Shown here in pieces: positions 33,685 through 45,905 of a stretch of DNA of 64,000 nt. The notes under the pieces were generated by a model. It was not told where the DNA came from. It was given only the letters and a program-made list of their open reading frames with translations, and searched no databases. This DNA comes from Dimorphilus gyrociliatus (Eukaryota > Annelida > Polychaeta > Dinophilidae). Made by a program: the position numbers and the translations under genes. Within the stretch, counting starts at the first letter, position 1; each line of letters opens with the position of its first letter. The stretch spans positions 1,705,167-1,769,166 of the forward strand of contig CAJFCJ010000005.1 in assembly GCA_904063045.1 (NCBI GenBank), in the 5' to 3' direction.

Positions 33685-34244
33685 GATTGTTTTAATAGTT
33701 TAAAAAACGTGGAGATTAATGCAAAATATTAATGTTTTTGTAAGTTATATATGTTCCTTTTATTGTTTTCCCATTTAAGCCAAATAACTTTTGTAAATCT
33801 TCTCATGCTATCCATTTATTTTGAATGAAAACAGAATTTTGTACATCGTTGCTACTTTTGTTTTGCTTTCGTTTTTCTAAAGAAGAAATTTCTTTGCTGT
33901 TATTTGTTATCAATTGAATAGCTGAACTCAAAAATTAAATACAAATTAATGGTTTTTATTAAAATTCCTTAATAGTTCTCAGAATGTCCCATGTATTAAA
34001 AATCTACAAATATGTTAACCCTACATCACGTAACATATGCACGATCTTAATTTTTATAACGTGACCAAAGGACAAATCATGATCAATGTTTAATACTATA
34101 TTTATATATATATACTAATATTAGTATATAATCAGTAAATAAATTTTTTTCTTAACTTATAACTACTTCATGTATTAATATTTTTAATAAACAAAAACCG
34201 ATAACACTAAACTTTACAGAGTCTAAAAACTAGTTTAAAGAAGT
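33685..34244. other. intergenic between convergent genes
   Basis: 3' flanks of the zinc-finger gene and fibrillarin. A near-perfect palindrome of TATA...CTAATATTAG...TATA type sits at 34106-34129. No gene is seen. Confidence 0.5.
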
Positions 34245-35777
34245 TTAAGCTTTAGTTGGCGCCCTGTAATAAAAAAAAATGATATTAGTCAAAATTTTAA
34301 GTAGTGTACACAAATGTACCTGTATTGTCCAACGACGACAGCGTGGTCCCTTTCGTAAGGTTCTAAGGTTAGTTGTTCCTTAGGTTTTATCTTTTCCTGC
34401 CTTAGTTTGTTTACTTCTCCGGCAAATACTGCTTCTGGCTTAGCAGTACTGTCGATACAATTTGCCTTTAAGAAAAAAAAAATTAATATTCCGAAATTAT
34501 GCGTTATTTTTATGTTAACCTTGATTGAAATCACAATAAACCCTCCAGTTTTCAAAAAGTTGTGAGCGTTGATGCCTACAATTCTGGCCTGATCAGGTTG
34601 TGCAACATCAGCGAAAATGCAGTCTACCATACCTGTACAGAAAGTAAGAAAAGTTTATAAAACTGCAATTTAACTAGCACTTTAATACAGTGTGAAAAAC
34701 AGTAATTAACAAACCGACAAGCATCCTGTACTTAAATGGATGTCTTGCATCTTCTATAATAGGAACAACATTTGTTCTCTTTTTTGCTACATTGATAAGA
34801 TCTCTACCACTTCTATGTGAAAATTCAACGGCATACACGATCCCCTCCTATAGTAATCAAAATATTCTATATGCCAAAAATTGTGAATATATATGTAACA
34901 AAAAACTTACAGGGCCAACAATATCTGCAACATGACTGACGGTAGTTCCTGAAGCAGCTCCCAAATATAAAACCTTTGAACCAGGCTTCATGTGTATATT
35001 TTCAACACCACCTAAAATAGCAGCGGCCAATTTTGAACGAAACGGATTCCAGACTCTGTATTCAATTTTTGTTTCGTTTTCCTGCGGAAGAATTCAGAAT
35101 GAATTGTTTTAAACATTACAATTTTATACGACTTACATCGACTGATATTCTTTTTTCGCCATAGACAGCTTCACCGACTACCAAGTTTTTCGTTACTAGA
35201 GCATCCTCTTTTCCTCTGGCGATAAAAACACCTGTTTGATAAATATGCTATTAGTTTTGTAAAGACGCATGCTTTATACAATTTACGCATTAAAATGGAG
35301 TTGAATGAAATATAGATAGAACACGATAAGTTAATAGCATTTCACTTAAAACAACTCGAAGAAAGTTAATTTGAATATACCTTCATGTCTGTGTGGTTCA
35401 ACAACAACGCTTTTTCCTCCTCTCATTCCTCCTCGTCCACCTCCTCTACCACCACCTCCTCTTCCTCCGAAGCCACGACCACCACCTCGGCCGCCTCCTC
35501 CTCTACCGCCGCCAAAGCCACCTCTGCCTCCACCTCGACCTCCACCGCCACGACCTCCACCTCTGCCTCCTCCTCCTCTTCCACCAAAGCCGCCTCGACC
35601 GCCTCTAAAACCTGTGAAGTCACGTGTATTTGTTATTTATAATGAAACCCTTAGTTTTTTTTAGTTTTTTCTTCTAAGGTCTAGTGCAGTTGTAAAAGCC
35701 ATTAGTTTTAGTAACGCTTTGGCATTTTAGGACCATAAAATACTTTAATTTAACTACTTACCTCCTCTTGAAGACAT
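34245..35777 (-). CDS. FBL: fibrillarin, box C/D snoRNP 2'-O-methyltransferase
   Basis: Start codon at 35777-35775. The short first exon (MSSRGG) is followed by a Gly/Arg-rich exon (about 35370-35600) full of RGG and FGG units, the classic GAR domain. Later exons give [52 protein letters not shown], then the SAM-binding segment [40 protein letters not shown], the catalytic-site stretch [15 protein letters not shown], and FVISIK. The final exon is RAPTKA, ending at 34245. All of these are hallmarks of fibrillarin, the nucleolar 2'-O-methyltransferase guided by box C/D snoRNAs, acting on rRNA. Introns are short. The Pro-rich and Ala/Ser-rich frames on the plus strand over the GAR exon are shadows. 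Confidence 0.96.
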
Positions 35778-36369
35778 TTTTTCAAACAACGTGCACTAAA
35801 TTTCCGTTTCCGGTTTCAAACCGGATACCGCACAATTTTGGAACACATTTCGATTATATAGAACTATTCTTTTTTGTATAAACTATTCTAGTGCTATGTA
35901 AAGTTAAAAATGGAACCAAATATCGAGCATGCTTTTTTGTTTTATAAAATCTTTAAAAAATTCAATACTTTATATAAAAAATTAATAGAATAAGTTTTTG
36001 TTAGCGCTAATATTTTTCGAAATTCATGTAAATAAATTTATATTAAAATTTTTGAATGTCGGTTGAGAGAAATTGATTTAGAACATAAGAGAAAGATAAA
36101 GGTATAAAAAGAATTCACAATTGATAAAGTCCGCAGTTAAATTGTTACTTGTAATAAAAAATAATAAAAAAAGTATTTTAGCTTATAGACAATGTTTATT
36201 TATTAAATAATATAATTCATTTATGTTTCGTACTAAAGAAAATAAGTCAACTATAGTTTTCGATATATTTTGCCAGTAATTGGTTTTTCATTCGGAAAGA
36301 AATTCCTTTTCAATACACAAATACCAATGCGATATGCTAGCTTAAAGTCGATTTTTTTTTCTATTTTCT
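35778..36369. other. intergenic, no gene seen
   Basis: AT-rich 592 bp upstream of fibrillarin and downstream of the small secreted protein gene. Nothing is supported except the expected fibrillarin promoter next to 35778. Confidence 0.45.
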
Positions 36370-36636
36370 CTACAACAAACGTAGAAACACCGTTGCGATT
36401 ATCAAACCAATACCATTGAAGATCAAGTTCGATGCGGCACTTGGAGTTGTTTTTGCTGTTGGTACAGATTGTTTCATGGTAGTTTCCTGCCCTGCAGTTG
36501 ATCCAACACTTATTCCGGGGTTCGCATTTCTTGTAGTTTGAGAACTTCCCGTAATAGTGTCATTTGGCGACATTGTGGTACAGTTAACTGCAACAACGAA
36601 TAAAGCAAGAACAACACAGCAGATAACGGCCTTCAT
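36370..36636 (-). CDS. small secreted Ser/Thr-rich protein, probably GPI-anchored
   Basis: A single frame of 88 residues. Residues 1-19 (MKAVICCVVLALFVVAVNC) form a strong signal peptide, probably cut after the Cys or before TT. Residues 20-68 are rich in Thr, Ser, Asn and Gly with several N-x-S/T sites, like a small mucin-type or CD52-like surface peptide. Residues 69-88 (NLIFNGIGLIIATVFLRLL) are hydrophobic and reach the C-terminus, as GPI-attachment signals do. The mature chain would be a short, heavily glycosylated surface peptide. No family is recognised, and such peptides evolve quickly. It could also be a single-pass membrane peptide. Confidence 0.7.
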   Translation of the reverse strand: MKAVICCVVLALFVVAVNCTTMSPNDTITGSSQTTRNANPGISVGSTAGQETTMKQSVPTAKTTPSAASNLIFNGIGLIIATVFLRLL

Positions 36637-37861
36637 TCTGTTAAGAACAATATAACTTCAGTTATGAAAAACTAAGAATGATATGAAATTCAAAGTTTAT
36701 ATGACGCAAAGTAAAAGTTTTGCGTTATTAAACGTTATGTCTTCTTTCAGTAAAAGAAAGAGAAAACGTACTGTATTCTTTAAATACAGAGCAGAAAGTA
36801 CGAAATTTTCTGCTTAATACGTAAATATATACTGAAAAAAGTAGATTTAATTACTTTTTAGTATCTTTTTGTAGTTAAACTTTAAAAAAAACTTAAAGTG
36901 CTTTCCTCAATACCTGCTAGTTAAATGAGCATTTAATTAAATTTGATAAGCACTCCTTTATGAAACGATCGTTCACGTGCTGAAATTAATAAAGATTAAA
37001 GTACTTTAAATTAAAAATATCTTTTCTTTATTTGGTTTTGATCTATATATTTCATATATTTTTGATAAATATGGGCGTTTCAATTGTGTAAAACTTAGAA
37101 TACAATTAGGTCATTAGAATATATTAGTAATAACTATATTAGCTTAAAAATTGAAACGTAATAAGTCAATGTCACTTAATAAGACGTTGTTAAATACACT
37201 CTTTTGCGAGAGTTTCAAAGGTGCCGAGTCATCCTCTTGCTTTTCACTTAATATAAATTTTCATGTCATAGTTACTCGTTATCTTAAAATTGACAGTAAA
37301 TAATATATACTTCAATTTGGTCCCACATTCCTTCTACTTAATGACTCGAATGTCAAAAAACGTTTAAGAACATCAAATATTATATAAAACAGAGAAAGTT
37401 TCTGGAAATGTAACCAGTGAAGATATTCTCTAAGGGGGCTTTGCGGTAACAGAGCCTTGGATTAGTTTTAATCCATATTCGAGCGTGGAATTTTAAACTG
37501 GAAACAGGAATAACCAATTTTTAACCCTTTACTCTTCGATTTTACAAGTTTGAAATATATAAAAGATTGTGCTCACATGAAAGAAACTTCAAAGATAAGA
37601 TATAAGATACACAATTATTTATTAGTTCATAGTTAATATTAATTTGCTGTTGTACATTAAGTTATTACGAAACAATAATCATTTGGTTTGCTGGGCGCCG
37701 ATGCGAATTATTATACGAAGAGATATTAGACACATCTACCTGTTTAAAAATTTAATTGTTATCTATGTGCTAATAGCGTATAGCTTTTACTCTTAGGTCA
37801 CTGACAACAACTACATGCTTTATAATTTTATATTTGAACGAAATGTTTAATTTTCCTCAGT
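36637..37861. other. intergenic, no gene seen
   Basis: About 1.2 kb of AT-rich sequence between the small secreted gene and the last exon of the universal stress protein gene. No coding exon, RNA gene or repeat was identified. Confidence 0.5.
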
Positions 37862-40800
37862 TCATTTCTGACGGCAGACCAATACAGGACAGCAGCAATG
37901 ATGGACAACGTAATCGCTAACGGAACCCATAATGGTTCGACGTAATTTACCCAAGCCGCGAGTACCTGTGCAAAGAAAAAATAATCGTCTTATTAATGTT
38001 AAATACAGTATATCGAATACAGATGGCGCCTACATATTATACTTTGAAGCAAATTTTACACAATACTCTATATGTAGACTATGCATATCGTGATATAGTG
38101 TATAAACGGTATGTATGTACATATATTAGTATATTTATTTATATATACTGTATATATATATAATGTTTTTGTTTCCTCCTTCACACATTTTAAATTAAAA
38201 GCACCGTGGATAGTTAATTTCCTCATCTGGCTATATCTCTAAGAATTTTATTCAATTAATTCTTTTGAGTAGAAACATACGGCGATTTGTTTTTTTTTCA
38301 GTCTTCAAGCATAGATAGCCATCCTGTTAATACTTGATTATTTACCGGTGATTTTATGTTATAAATAAATAATCTAAAAGAAGAAAAATGGTAAAAACAG
38401 GATGGAATGAAAAATAAAGCAAAGGAGCAAAAATCATTAAGGAATCGGAGAAGAATCAAATATAAATATATATAAAAAATAATAATGATAAAAAAGGTCT
38501 ATAGCTTCTTTTTGATAAGTTAAATCTAATGACTAGATAGATTTTTTATTATTCTACGTAATATTGTTAATGCAATACTATTTACTAATGATAGAAAGAT
38601 AAAATAAAAATTAGACATCTTCCTCCATTAATTAGTTATCAGGAAGCATTAGTAACATTTTTCGTTGGTACTGATGTAAAAAGCCTATTTAGGATGCTAC
38701 AAAATAAAATAGATGCTAATATATAAATCAGTATTAATCGATTTACAAATTGTAACAAAAAAAAGAGGAAACATTTTTTATAAAAGCTCAAAAACTGATG
38801 GTAGAGCTTTGTTATAAATTTTTGTTTGTTACGTTACATCAAGTATGAGTGTGTAATAGTGAATATTAAAGATAAAAATTATTAATTTTACCCATGACTA
38901 CGTAGCTAGCACTCTTATTCTTAGCTAGTCCGCAGAGAAATTCTCCTGGTTTCTCTACCTCTTCTTCCCATTCGAATTTATCGATGTTTGAGGCACGCAA
39001 TTTCTCATCGTATTTTTCTTTCAATTCCTTACTTTTCACTTGTCCAGCTTGAGTTTGTTGTTCCCATGACTCTCTTGTAGGCATAGATGGTGCTTCAATG
39101 CTATGGGCCAAGATTAACCTGTTACCAGCCTTATGAAGATGCTTGGTGTACCCTGGATATATTAATATCAAGATATATTTATACAATGCTAATATACAGA
39201 GTTCCAATCTTATATAAATAGACGCTCTAAGATTATATGCGATATATATAAATATGCAGTATGTAGAGACAGAGTTTTTTACCCATGTTCGCAGACTCTA
39301 AAAGAATTTATTCATTTTCACGCTACACAAGTAATGAGACGCAACAACAAATACGTTATCAATCCGCTTCAGCTTCCTCCCCTCCCCCCGTTCGTTCCAT
39401 CTTCCTCTTTTCGGCCTATATCTACGTTTATTCATCGTTTGGGAGTAGAAAGCGTCACTTAGACGCTCTATACCTAAAATTTTCACTGGCAATCAGTTCT
39501 GAAAATACCACTAACTGAGAGGGAATCTTTCCGTTTGTCTTTCTCTCGTATTGAATTAATCTTAATTGGTAACTACAGGCTGCGTAATTGATTCCGTTGG
39601 GCAAAGTCGTAACAAGGTCGTCCATAAAAAAATCTATTTAATAAAATTACTACAACTGGGAAAACGTATATGATAATATAAAAAGAATAATTTTTATGAT
39701 CTTTCCTCTCAATATAAAAGCAATATTATTGACTATATTTTATCATTCTAATATATACAGTATGTCTATGCATCTACATGAAATCTAGTATCAATCATTA
39801 ATAGCGAGAAAAGATTCTTTATGTTTTTTCTTTTCAACATTCCTAACCTATTTACTTCAATAAAAATGACTATAAAAGCGTGACGTTTCCTAAGCATTCC
39901 GTCCCCCTTCTAAAGGTCAAAAAACAAGACACGAGAAAATAGTAATAAATTTACATAATAAAATTTTCACTATTATTCGTTTTAATTCGTAATTTAATAT
40001 AATCTAAGTGTTGAAAAAAATAGTAAATGTATTGAAATATACAACACCGGTATAAGCTTAATACATGTTATTTATTAGAAATATTATTCTAAATCTTTTT
40101 AAGACTATATACTTGAAGTAAAATAGGGATTTATTCATTACTTAAAAGAGTAGCTATCTTTACAGCTAACACCATTTCGTTATGGTTCCAAATTACTTTC
40201 ACGCTTTTCCTGTAAGTGGGAAAAAAACAATCTGAACATCTTTTTAGAGTCAACTTCATTCTATTGTAGGTTTTTTTTGTTCAGTATAAATTACATTCTT
40301 TTTCTTTCTTCTGTTAACCTCGTTTTTCACCTCTATTTCGTTTTTTTTTTAAATAAAGAAAGCTACAAAAGGCAAATCGATATACAAACTGTTGGGCAGT
40401 CTGGCCTGTCTTTACATCAAGACCAAAAATACAAAAAAGTTGTTTTTTCATCACGTTCAAAAGGATAATACTGACTGGGTTTTTTTCCCCCTTTTGCCTT
40501 TCTCTACTATAATAGAACGTTAAATAAAGAACACGTAGATAAATTATAAAGTCAAATAGGCCAAAAAGTAGAACAGATTTATATTGAAGTAAAAAATAGC
40601 AAAAACACAAAATTCTAATATTACTTACTAAGAATAGATTATAAGAATATTTAATTTATTGTTTATTGTAACGCTAACAAAAGTGCTATTTTCCCTTCAG
40701 AACTATCGATTAAATTGATTAATCGATGAACAAAAAAGAAGAGCATGCGTTAAGAGATAAAATATTCGAATGTCATAAAAAAAAGGCCTATACAGAGATA

Positions 40801-40947
40801 TAAATAACATTGTGAAGAGAAAAAAATTGTTAAAAGGTCAAATACAAAAAAAAGTCAATTTTTAGAAGAAAATATTAACTTACATTCAAAAGCCTCTTCT
40901 GCTTGTTTGCTGCCGTCTACGGCTATGATTACTAATTCGCCGCTCAT
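37862..40947 (-). CDS. universal stress protein (UspA family)
   Basis: Exons on the minus strand at 40884-40947, 38892-39152 and 37862-37965 join in phase to 142 residues. It starts MSGELVIIAVDGSKQAEEAF, with the AVDGS strand-turn found at the start of UspA domains. The middle has NRLILAHSIEAPSMP, and the end has YVVMG joined across an intron to TRGLGKLRRTIMGSVSDYVV then CCPVLVC. The spacing MG-x2-G-x9-G-S is the ATP-binding signature of the ATP-binding Usp subclass. Animal Usps are known in cnidarians and lophotrochozoans and missing from vertebrates; their functions are poorly understood, linked to stress survival. The introns, 1.7 kb and 0.9 kb, are far longer than those of neighbouring genes. 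Another frame in the last exon looks like a membrane helix but is not in phase. Confidence 0.9.
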
Positions 40948-43900
40948 TTCCTTTTAGTTTTAAGACCAAGTGGACAAGTTAGAGAATTTTTGTAAAATGG
41001 AATAAAGTTATACGGACAACACGCGCCAAATTATCAAATACAATGGACGTTCGCTCTCCTCTGCTCATGCGCTCTGCTACGTAATCAATAGTCACGTGAC
41101 TTTTCTGCTTTTGTATTTTTTTAGGCGGGAAAAATGAATAGACATATAAGAATTTTATAAATTTTTCACTTTTAATAATGCTTTCAGAAGGATATCAGTA
41201 TTAATGTGGAAAAACAGGCTATATGTCTAATTTCTATAATAAATAGGCAATTTGTGGCGACCTCTATTGGTTTTTCATCTTCCTTATTTTTTTCTATATT
41301 GAGTACGACTTGAAAATCAAGTGCAGTACCATAATCCAGGGTACAATCAAATTTAATACCTATGCTAATTGTTACGTACTTGTGATGATATATGCATAGA
41401 AATAAGATTGTTTTCTTCTAACCTTTTTATATTATGTAAATGGAAAAAAGTGGAGAAAGATAAATAATATGATTATGCGCATACAAATAAACTGGAAAAT
41501 ATATGAAAAAGGATATAATTTTCTCTCATAACATTTATATCCTTTAAATTATTGGAAAAGAATTAATAATAACATTAAATATTCTGTGAAATTCTTACAG
41601 TTGGCTACTAAGGTGCAGACTTAGTCAATTATATCTAGATTATAAAAAGGTTTTCATCTTTAAAGCCTATATCAGCCGTTGAAAGGTTTCTTAGCATGTA
41701 GAAAATTCAATTCAATCCTAGTTTACTTTAAGATATTTTATGTGTTTTTTTTTTTGTTTTTTATTTTGGCTATTAATTAACATATTTATTAAATTCGTAT
41801 TAAATGACATTATACAGAGAACATTAAGGTAATATCCCTTAGATTTAATGCATACGTAATGAGAGAAACGTATAAGAGTAGTTTTAATTATTTATTAATT
41901 CTATTGTTATTTAAAAATGTTTATAGAGGATAAAAACCGCAGAGGTACATTAAAGCTTTTCCGGTAAAGCCAGATAAGGAGGACGGTTAAAATGGATGAC
42001 AAATGCATCTGGTTTTTTTTTACAAGAGTCTTCAAGCTTTAATTCTTCTTAAAATTAATGGTTAAATACTCCCTTCCTCTAAATTTCATTAAATTATAAT
42101 AATAATTTCTAAAAATAATAATAAATCTACTTATAAAAGCTATTGTCAAACCGCCTAAAAGTGGTAAATCACTGGAAAGACGAGCCTTTCGACAACTAGA
42201 AGAAGAACAGAGAGAGAGAGAGAGAGAGGGAGGAAAAAAAAGGATTAGTTGATTTATTTCCATTAACCTTGAGCTTTATAAAATTTAATAAAGATAAAAG
42301 AGACTTCCTATTCTATCTGCTTTACATAGCTGTACATATAATGTATATATACCATTTAAATTATAGTTTAAAGAAAAATGATATAATTAACAGGCGATAT
42401 ACATCTACAAAACATCTGCATACTTTTGTCAAGAGGTTTTTATCATGGTAAAAGCATTTCTATTTAGAATGAGCTATAGTTTTTTTTGTATAATTTCAAA
42501 GTCCATTTCCTTGTAGGCAATATACAGGAGCATAAGGATATCTGATAAAATACAATAAACCTTGTTATTCGGACTTGGCGAAACCGAAAAAGTTAAAGAT
42601 GAAGCCGATTTCATACCAATCTCTCCAGCAATCTTATGAACTCAATAAAAAAGTTAAATGGAATAAAGGAAAGGATTATGCTAATGCTAACGTTGGGGTT
42701 TCTTTGTTACGTTTTAAGTTTTTCTTCAATGAAATGCAATATAACAGTTAAAATTTCTTTCTCTCTCTCTCTCTTTTTAATGGTTTCTTTGTTGGAAAAA
42801 GGATCATTGAACCTATTAGGTCTGATCAAACAAAAACTAAATAACAATTGATTGAATAACAAACGCTTTTATACAAAAAATAGAGACTTAAATAAGGATA
42901 CTTAACCTTTTCATCAGGTTTCAGTTATTCTCACCGGCTCTTTAAGTTGAACAAATCTGTAATAGCTATCTGCTATTGTATCAAAAGTTCAAATTACTAG
43001 AAGATCATAATATCTACTCTCCGATGTATAGTGGATTTAAAATAAATTGAAGGTTGTTGTTTAAAACGCTATTATCTAATTATATCTTTATTTGACAGTA
43101 CATCAATACACTAATTCCTAATTAAGATTTTGCATTGAATATTGCTAGTGTGAGCATTTTTTTCAATTATAAGGGCCAAGGACAATTCCCTTTGTAGACA
43201 TATAAATTAAATTCTCAATAAGATGCTGCGATCTATTCAAAAGCTAAAGGATAGGGAGAGAGAGAGAGACGGAGGAAAATATTCTCCCCAGCGAACGAAA
43301 TTAAATGATGGATAAGAAACAGAGAAGGAAACAAAATAAATGACTTTTTTATACAATTTTGACATACAGTATATACTATATATAAGTATTTATACAATTT
43401 TCCCATTTCATAATAGTTAGATCCCTATAACTGGACAGCTAACCAGATAGATAGTTACTCTACTGGGAAAAGAAATTACTTCCTCTTTATTTCTATATTT
43501 AATTGTACTGTTTTCGTTTTTTTATGCAATTCTAGGTAATAATTACAAACTTAGAGACATCTTGTTGTCAAACAAACATCCTAATTCTGAATTAGATTGA
43601 GAAGAAAATGAAAAAAGTGAGGAAATCATAAATATCTATATTTAGAGGATATTGCTAGTGAATTTCTAACAAAATTATTGATATATTCTAACACACATAT
43701 TATTAAATTATTAGGGAGAAATTGAAAAAAATTTTACTCTGATATAATCTATTTGTACCCGAATAGGCAGCATCTACCATACAATTATTAGGAAGGAGTG
43801 TCGACTAATAAGATCAAGCTAAATGTGTTTGCTGTACAATCAGCATCAGTTACAAAGTGCTAATGATAACATCAATCAAAAATGGCTTGTTACCTAATAA

Positions 43901-45905
43901 TTTTTACAATAACTTTATTAATATTTCAAATTTTATTCTACATTTCTTTTCTTTTCTGTTTCTTTTGAATATAAATAGATTTATCATGTGTTTTCTCTTA
44001 CAAAAAGATATCATGTTGCATAATGTAGTTATTAAAAGATATCAATGATTGTTTATATTTCTTAGAAGAAGCAACATCTGCTTTGAATGATTTTAGGGAG
44101 AGGCAATAATATTTTTGAGAGGTATTACATGATCTTCAGGAAAAGTAATCGCATTTGTATTACAAGTGGTGTTTTTTTTACATTTTCACTATACTGATAC
44201 GAATAAAGCATCTCTAAAGAGAAGATATTTGTATGAAAATTGAATCAACTAGATTGTTGAAGCGAGAGAAATGTATAAAAGCAAGAATATCAATCTCATA
44301 TTTCCATTTTGCTGTTGTTAGTATAAAAATAATAAAAAAATTAAATACTACACAATAAAAAAATTGGTATTAAACATGTCTTTAAAATGGTTTCTACTTA
44401 TAGTTTTGATAAGAATACGATTTGTCTTGATGTTGTTAGGTTCTGAAAGAAACTTGGTCACTTTTTATGTTAAATTATCAGACTAATAATGAAAAGATGC
44501 GTAAAAGAGAAGCACAGACATATACAGATAAGGAAAGAGTAAATTACAATTTTCCAATACCTAACCAACCGTAAGATTCTTTCTTATTTAGGTAAGAGAT
44601 TTTTTTTTATTTATTTTTACTTTGTAAGCATCGAATTACGGTAAACATTTTCCTTTCCTAAATCCATAACATAAGAAACTGTATAACTTAAAGAGTTATT
44701 TATTATTTTGACAAATGATAGAAAATTCCTCAGATGTAAAACAATCTTTCACTCAAAACAGTAAGATTAACAGGCCATTTAGCTATGTATTTTCAACTTT
44801 ATAACATAGTCTTATTCTAAAGAGGTATCAAGTAACAATAATACTATTCTGCTATTTTAAGTTTGTCGTTGTTTTAAAACAAAAAAAGAAATCCCCATTA
44901 TTGCATCAAATATTCAAGGCTTGGTCATTAAATTAGTTAAATTAATAATAGTCTTTTATCCGGTAGATGTCATATTAGCCTGGTTCTTTTTTTAGAAAAT
45001 TAAAAACAATATCTAAATCATCATTCTTAGACAAGAAGCGAAGGTTAGAGATAATGGTAATGAGAAGTAAAAGCGTGGGAGGGGATGGAAAGGTTGGGTG
45101 AGCTGAAGATGCTAACTTATAGCTTTTTTTAGCCATAATATGCAATTTCATTATAAGTTAAAGGTTTTTTTCTATCGAAAGGACTGAATCTTGACAAATC
45201 TCCGTCAGAAAACCAATTTGGGCAATATTCAAATGAGGGAAAAAATGAACCCACTTTTAAAAGAGAGAATCGGATTTATTTAAATAGGTTTCTATGGTGT
45301 TTGTACATCCTTAAATTATCGAAAGCTAATTATAATAAAAGCTGCTAACATTAATCCAAGTAAAGCTCTTTCCTGTTATTAGATTGAACTTCCCTCATCA
45401 TGAAAGAAGAGTTCTTGATTGATAAACTTTACATCTATTCCTTGAACTATGGTACTAAATTAAGCATATTTCTTAAAATGTTAGGAGAAACGAATTTCTT
45501 TTTTTTTGTCCATTACTATTGTCGAACGGCAATCGATATAATTAATATAATTTATATTCTAGAGTATTTCAATAGAAGGTAAGCTTAATTAATTGATCTG
45601 CACACTAATACCATATTATATACATGAAATGGCAATTAGTGCTTTATTGTAAATACAAAATTACTAGAGCCTAAATATAAATCAAGAATATTTACCCATT
45701 TTCATTGATAGATGTGCTGTTATAGAATTATAGTATTTAATTTTCTAAATGAAATATTTTTAATGTTTAATACAATATCTCTATACTAGAGAAATACAAA
45801 AAATTTGACTTTGATGTTCAAACTTGAGACATATTTTACTTATCAAAACAAAGATAGTAAGCAATAGATCAATCAAACTATATGGCTTATATTTCATCGA
45901 GATAT
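40948..45905. other. long stretch without a recognisable gene
   Basis: Nearly 5 kb, AT-rich, between the universal stress protein start and the FARSB 3' end. The few open frames over 60 codons are hydrophobic or Lys/Asn-rich, lack splice-linked partners and resemble noise. (AG)n microsatellites lie at 42209-42228 and about 43255-43269. A UTR, unresolved non-coding RNA or regulatory region is possible. I could not support any. Confidence 0.5.
42209..42228. repeat. (AG)n microsatellite
   Basis: Ten uninterrupted AG units in the long gene-poor stretch. Confidence 0.8.

Noticed and set aside
34106-34129. TA-rich palindrome CTAATATTAG
   Set aside because: Palindromes of this kind are expected in strongly AT-rich DNA, and similar ones occur at about 15862-15885. 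No hairpin function is implied.
35371-35664. Pro-rich and Thr/Ala/Ser-rich plus-strand frames
   Set aside because: They are antisense shadows of the fibrillarin Gly/Arg-rich exon.
37871-37965. Membrane-helix-like C-terminal exon (frame starting VLAAWVNYV)
   Set aside because: The phase-compatible frame of the same exon gives the Usp ATP-binding C-terminus instead.
40948-45905. Several open frames of 60-75 codons
   Set aside because: They are AT-driven, hydrophobic or Lys-rich, have no splice-linked neighbours and no recognisable motif.
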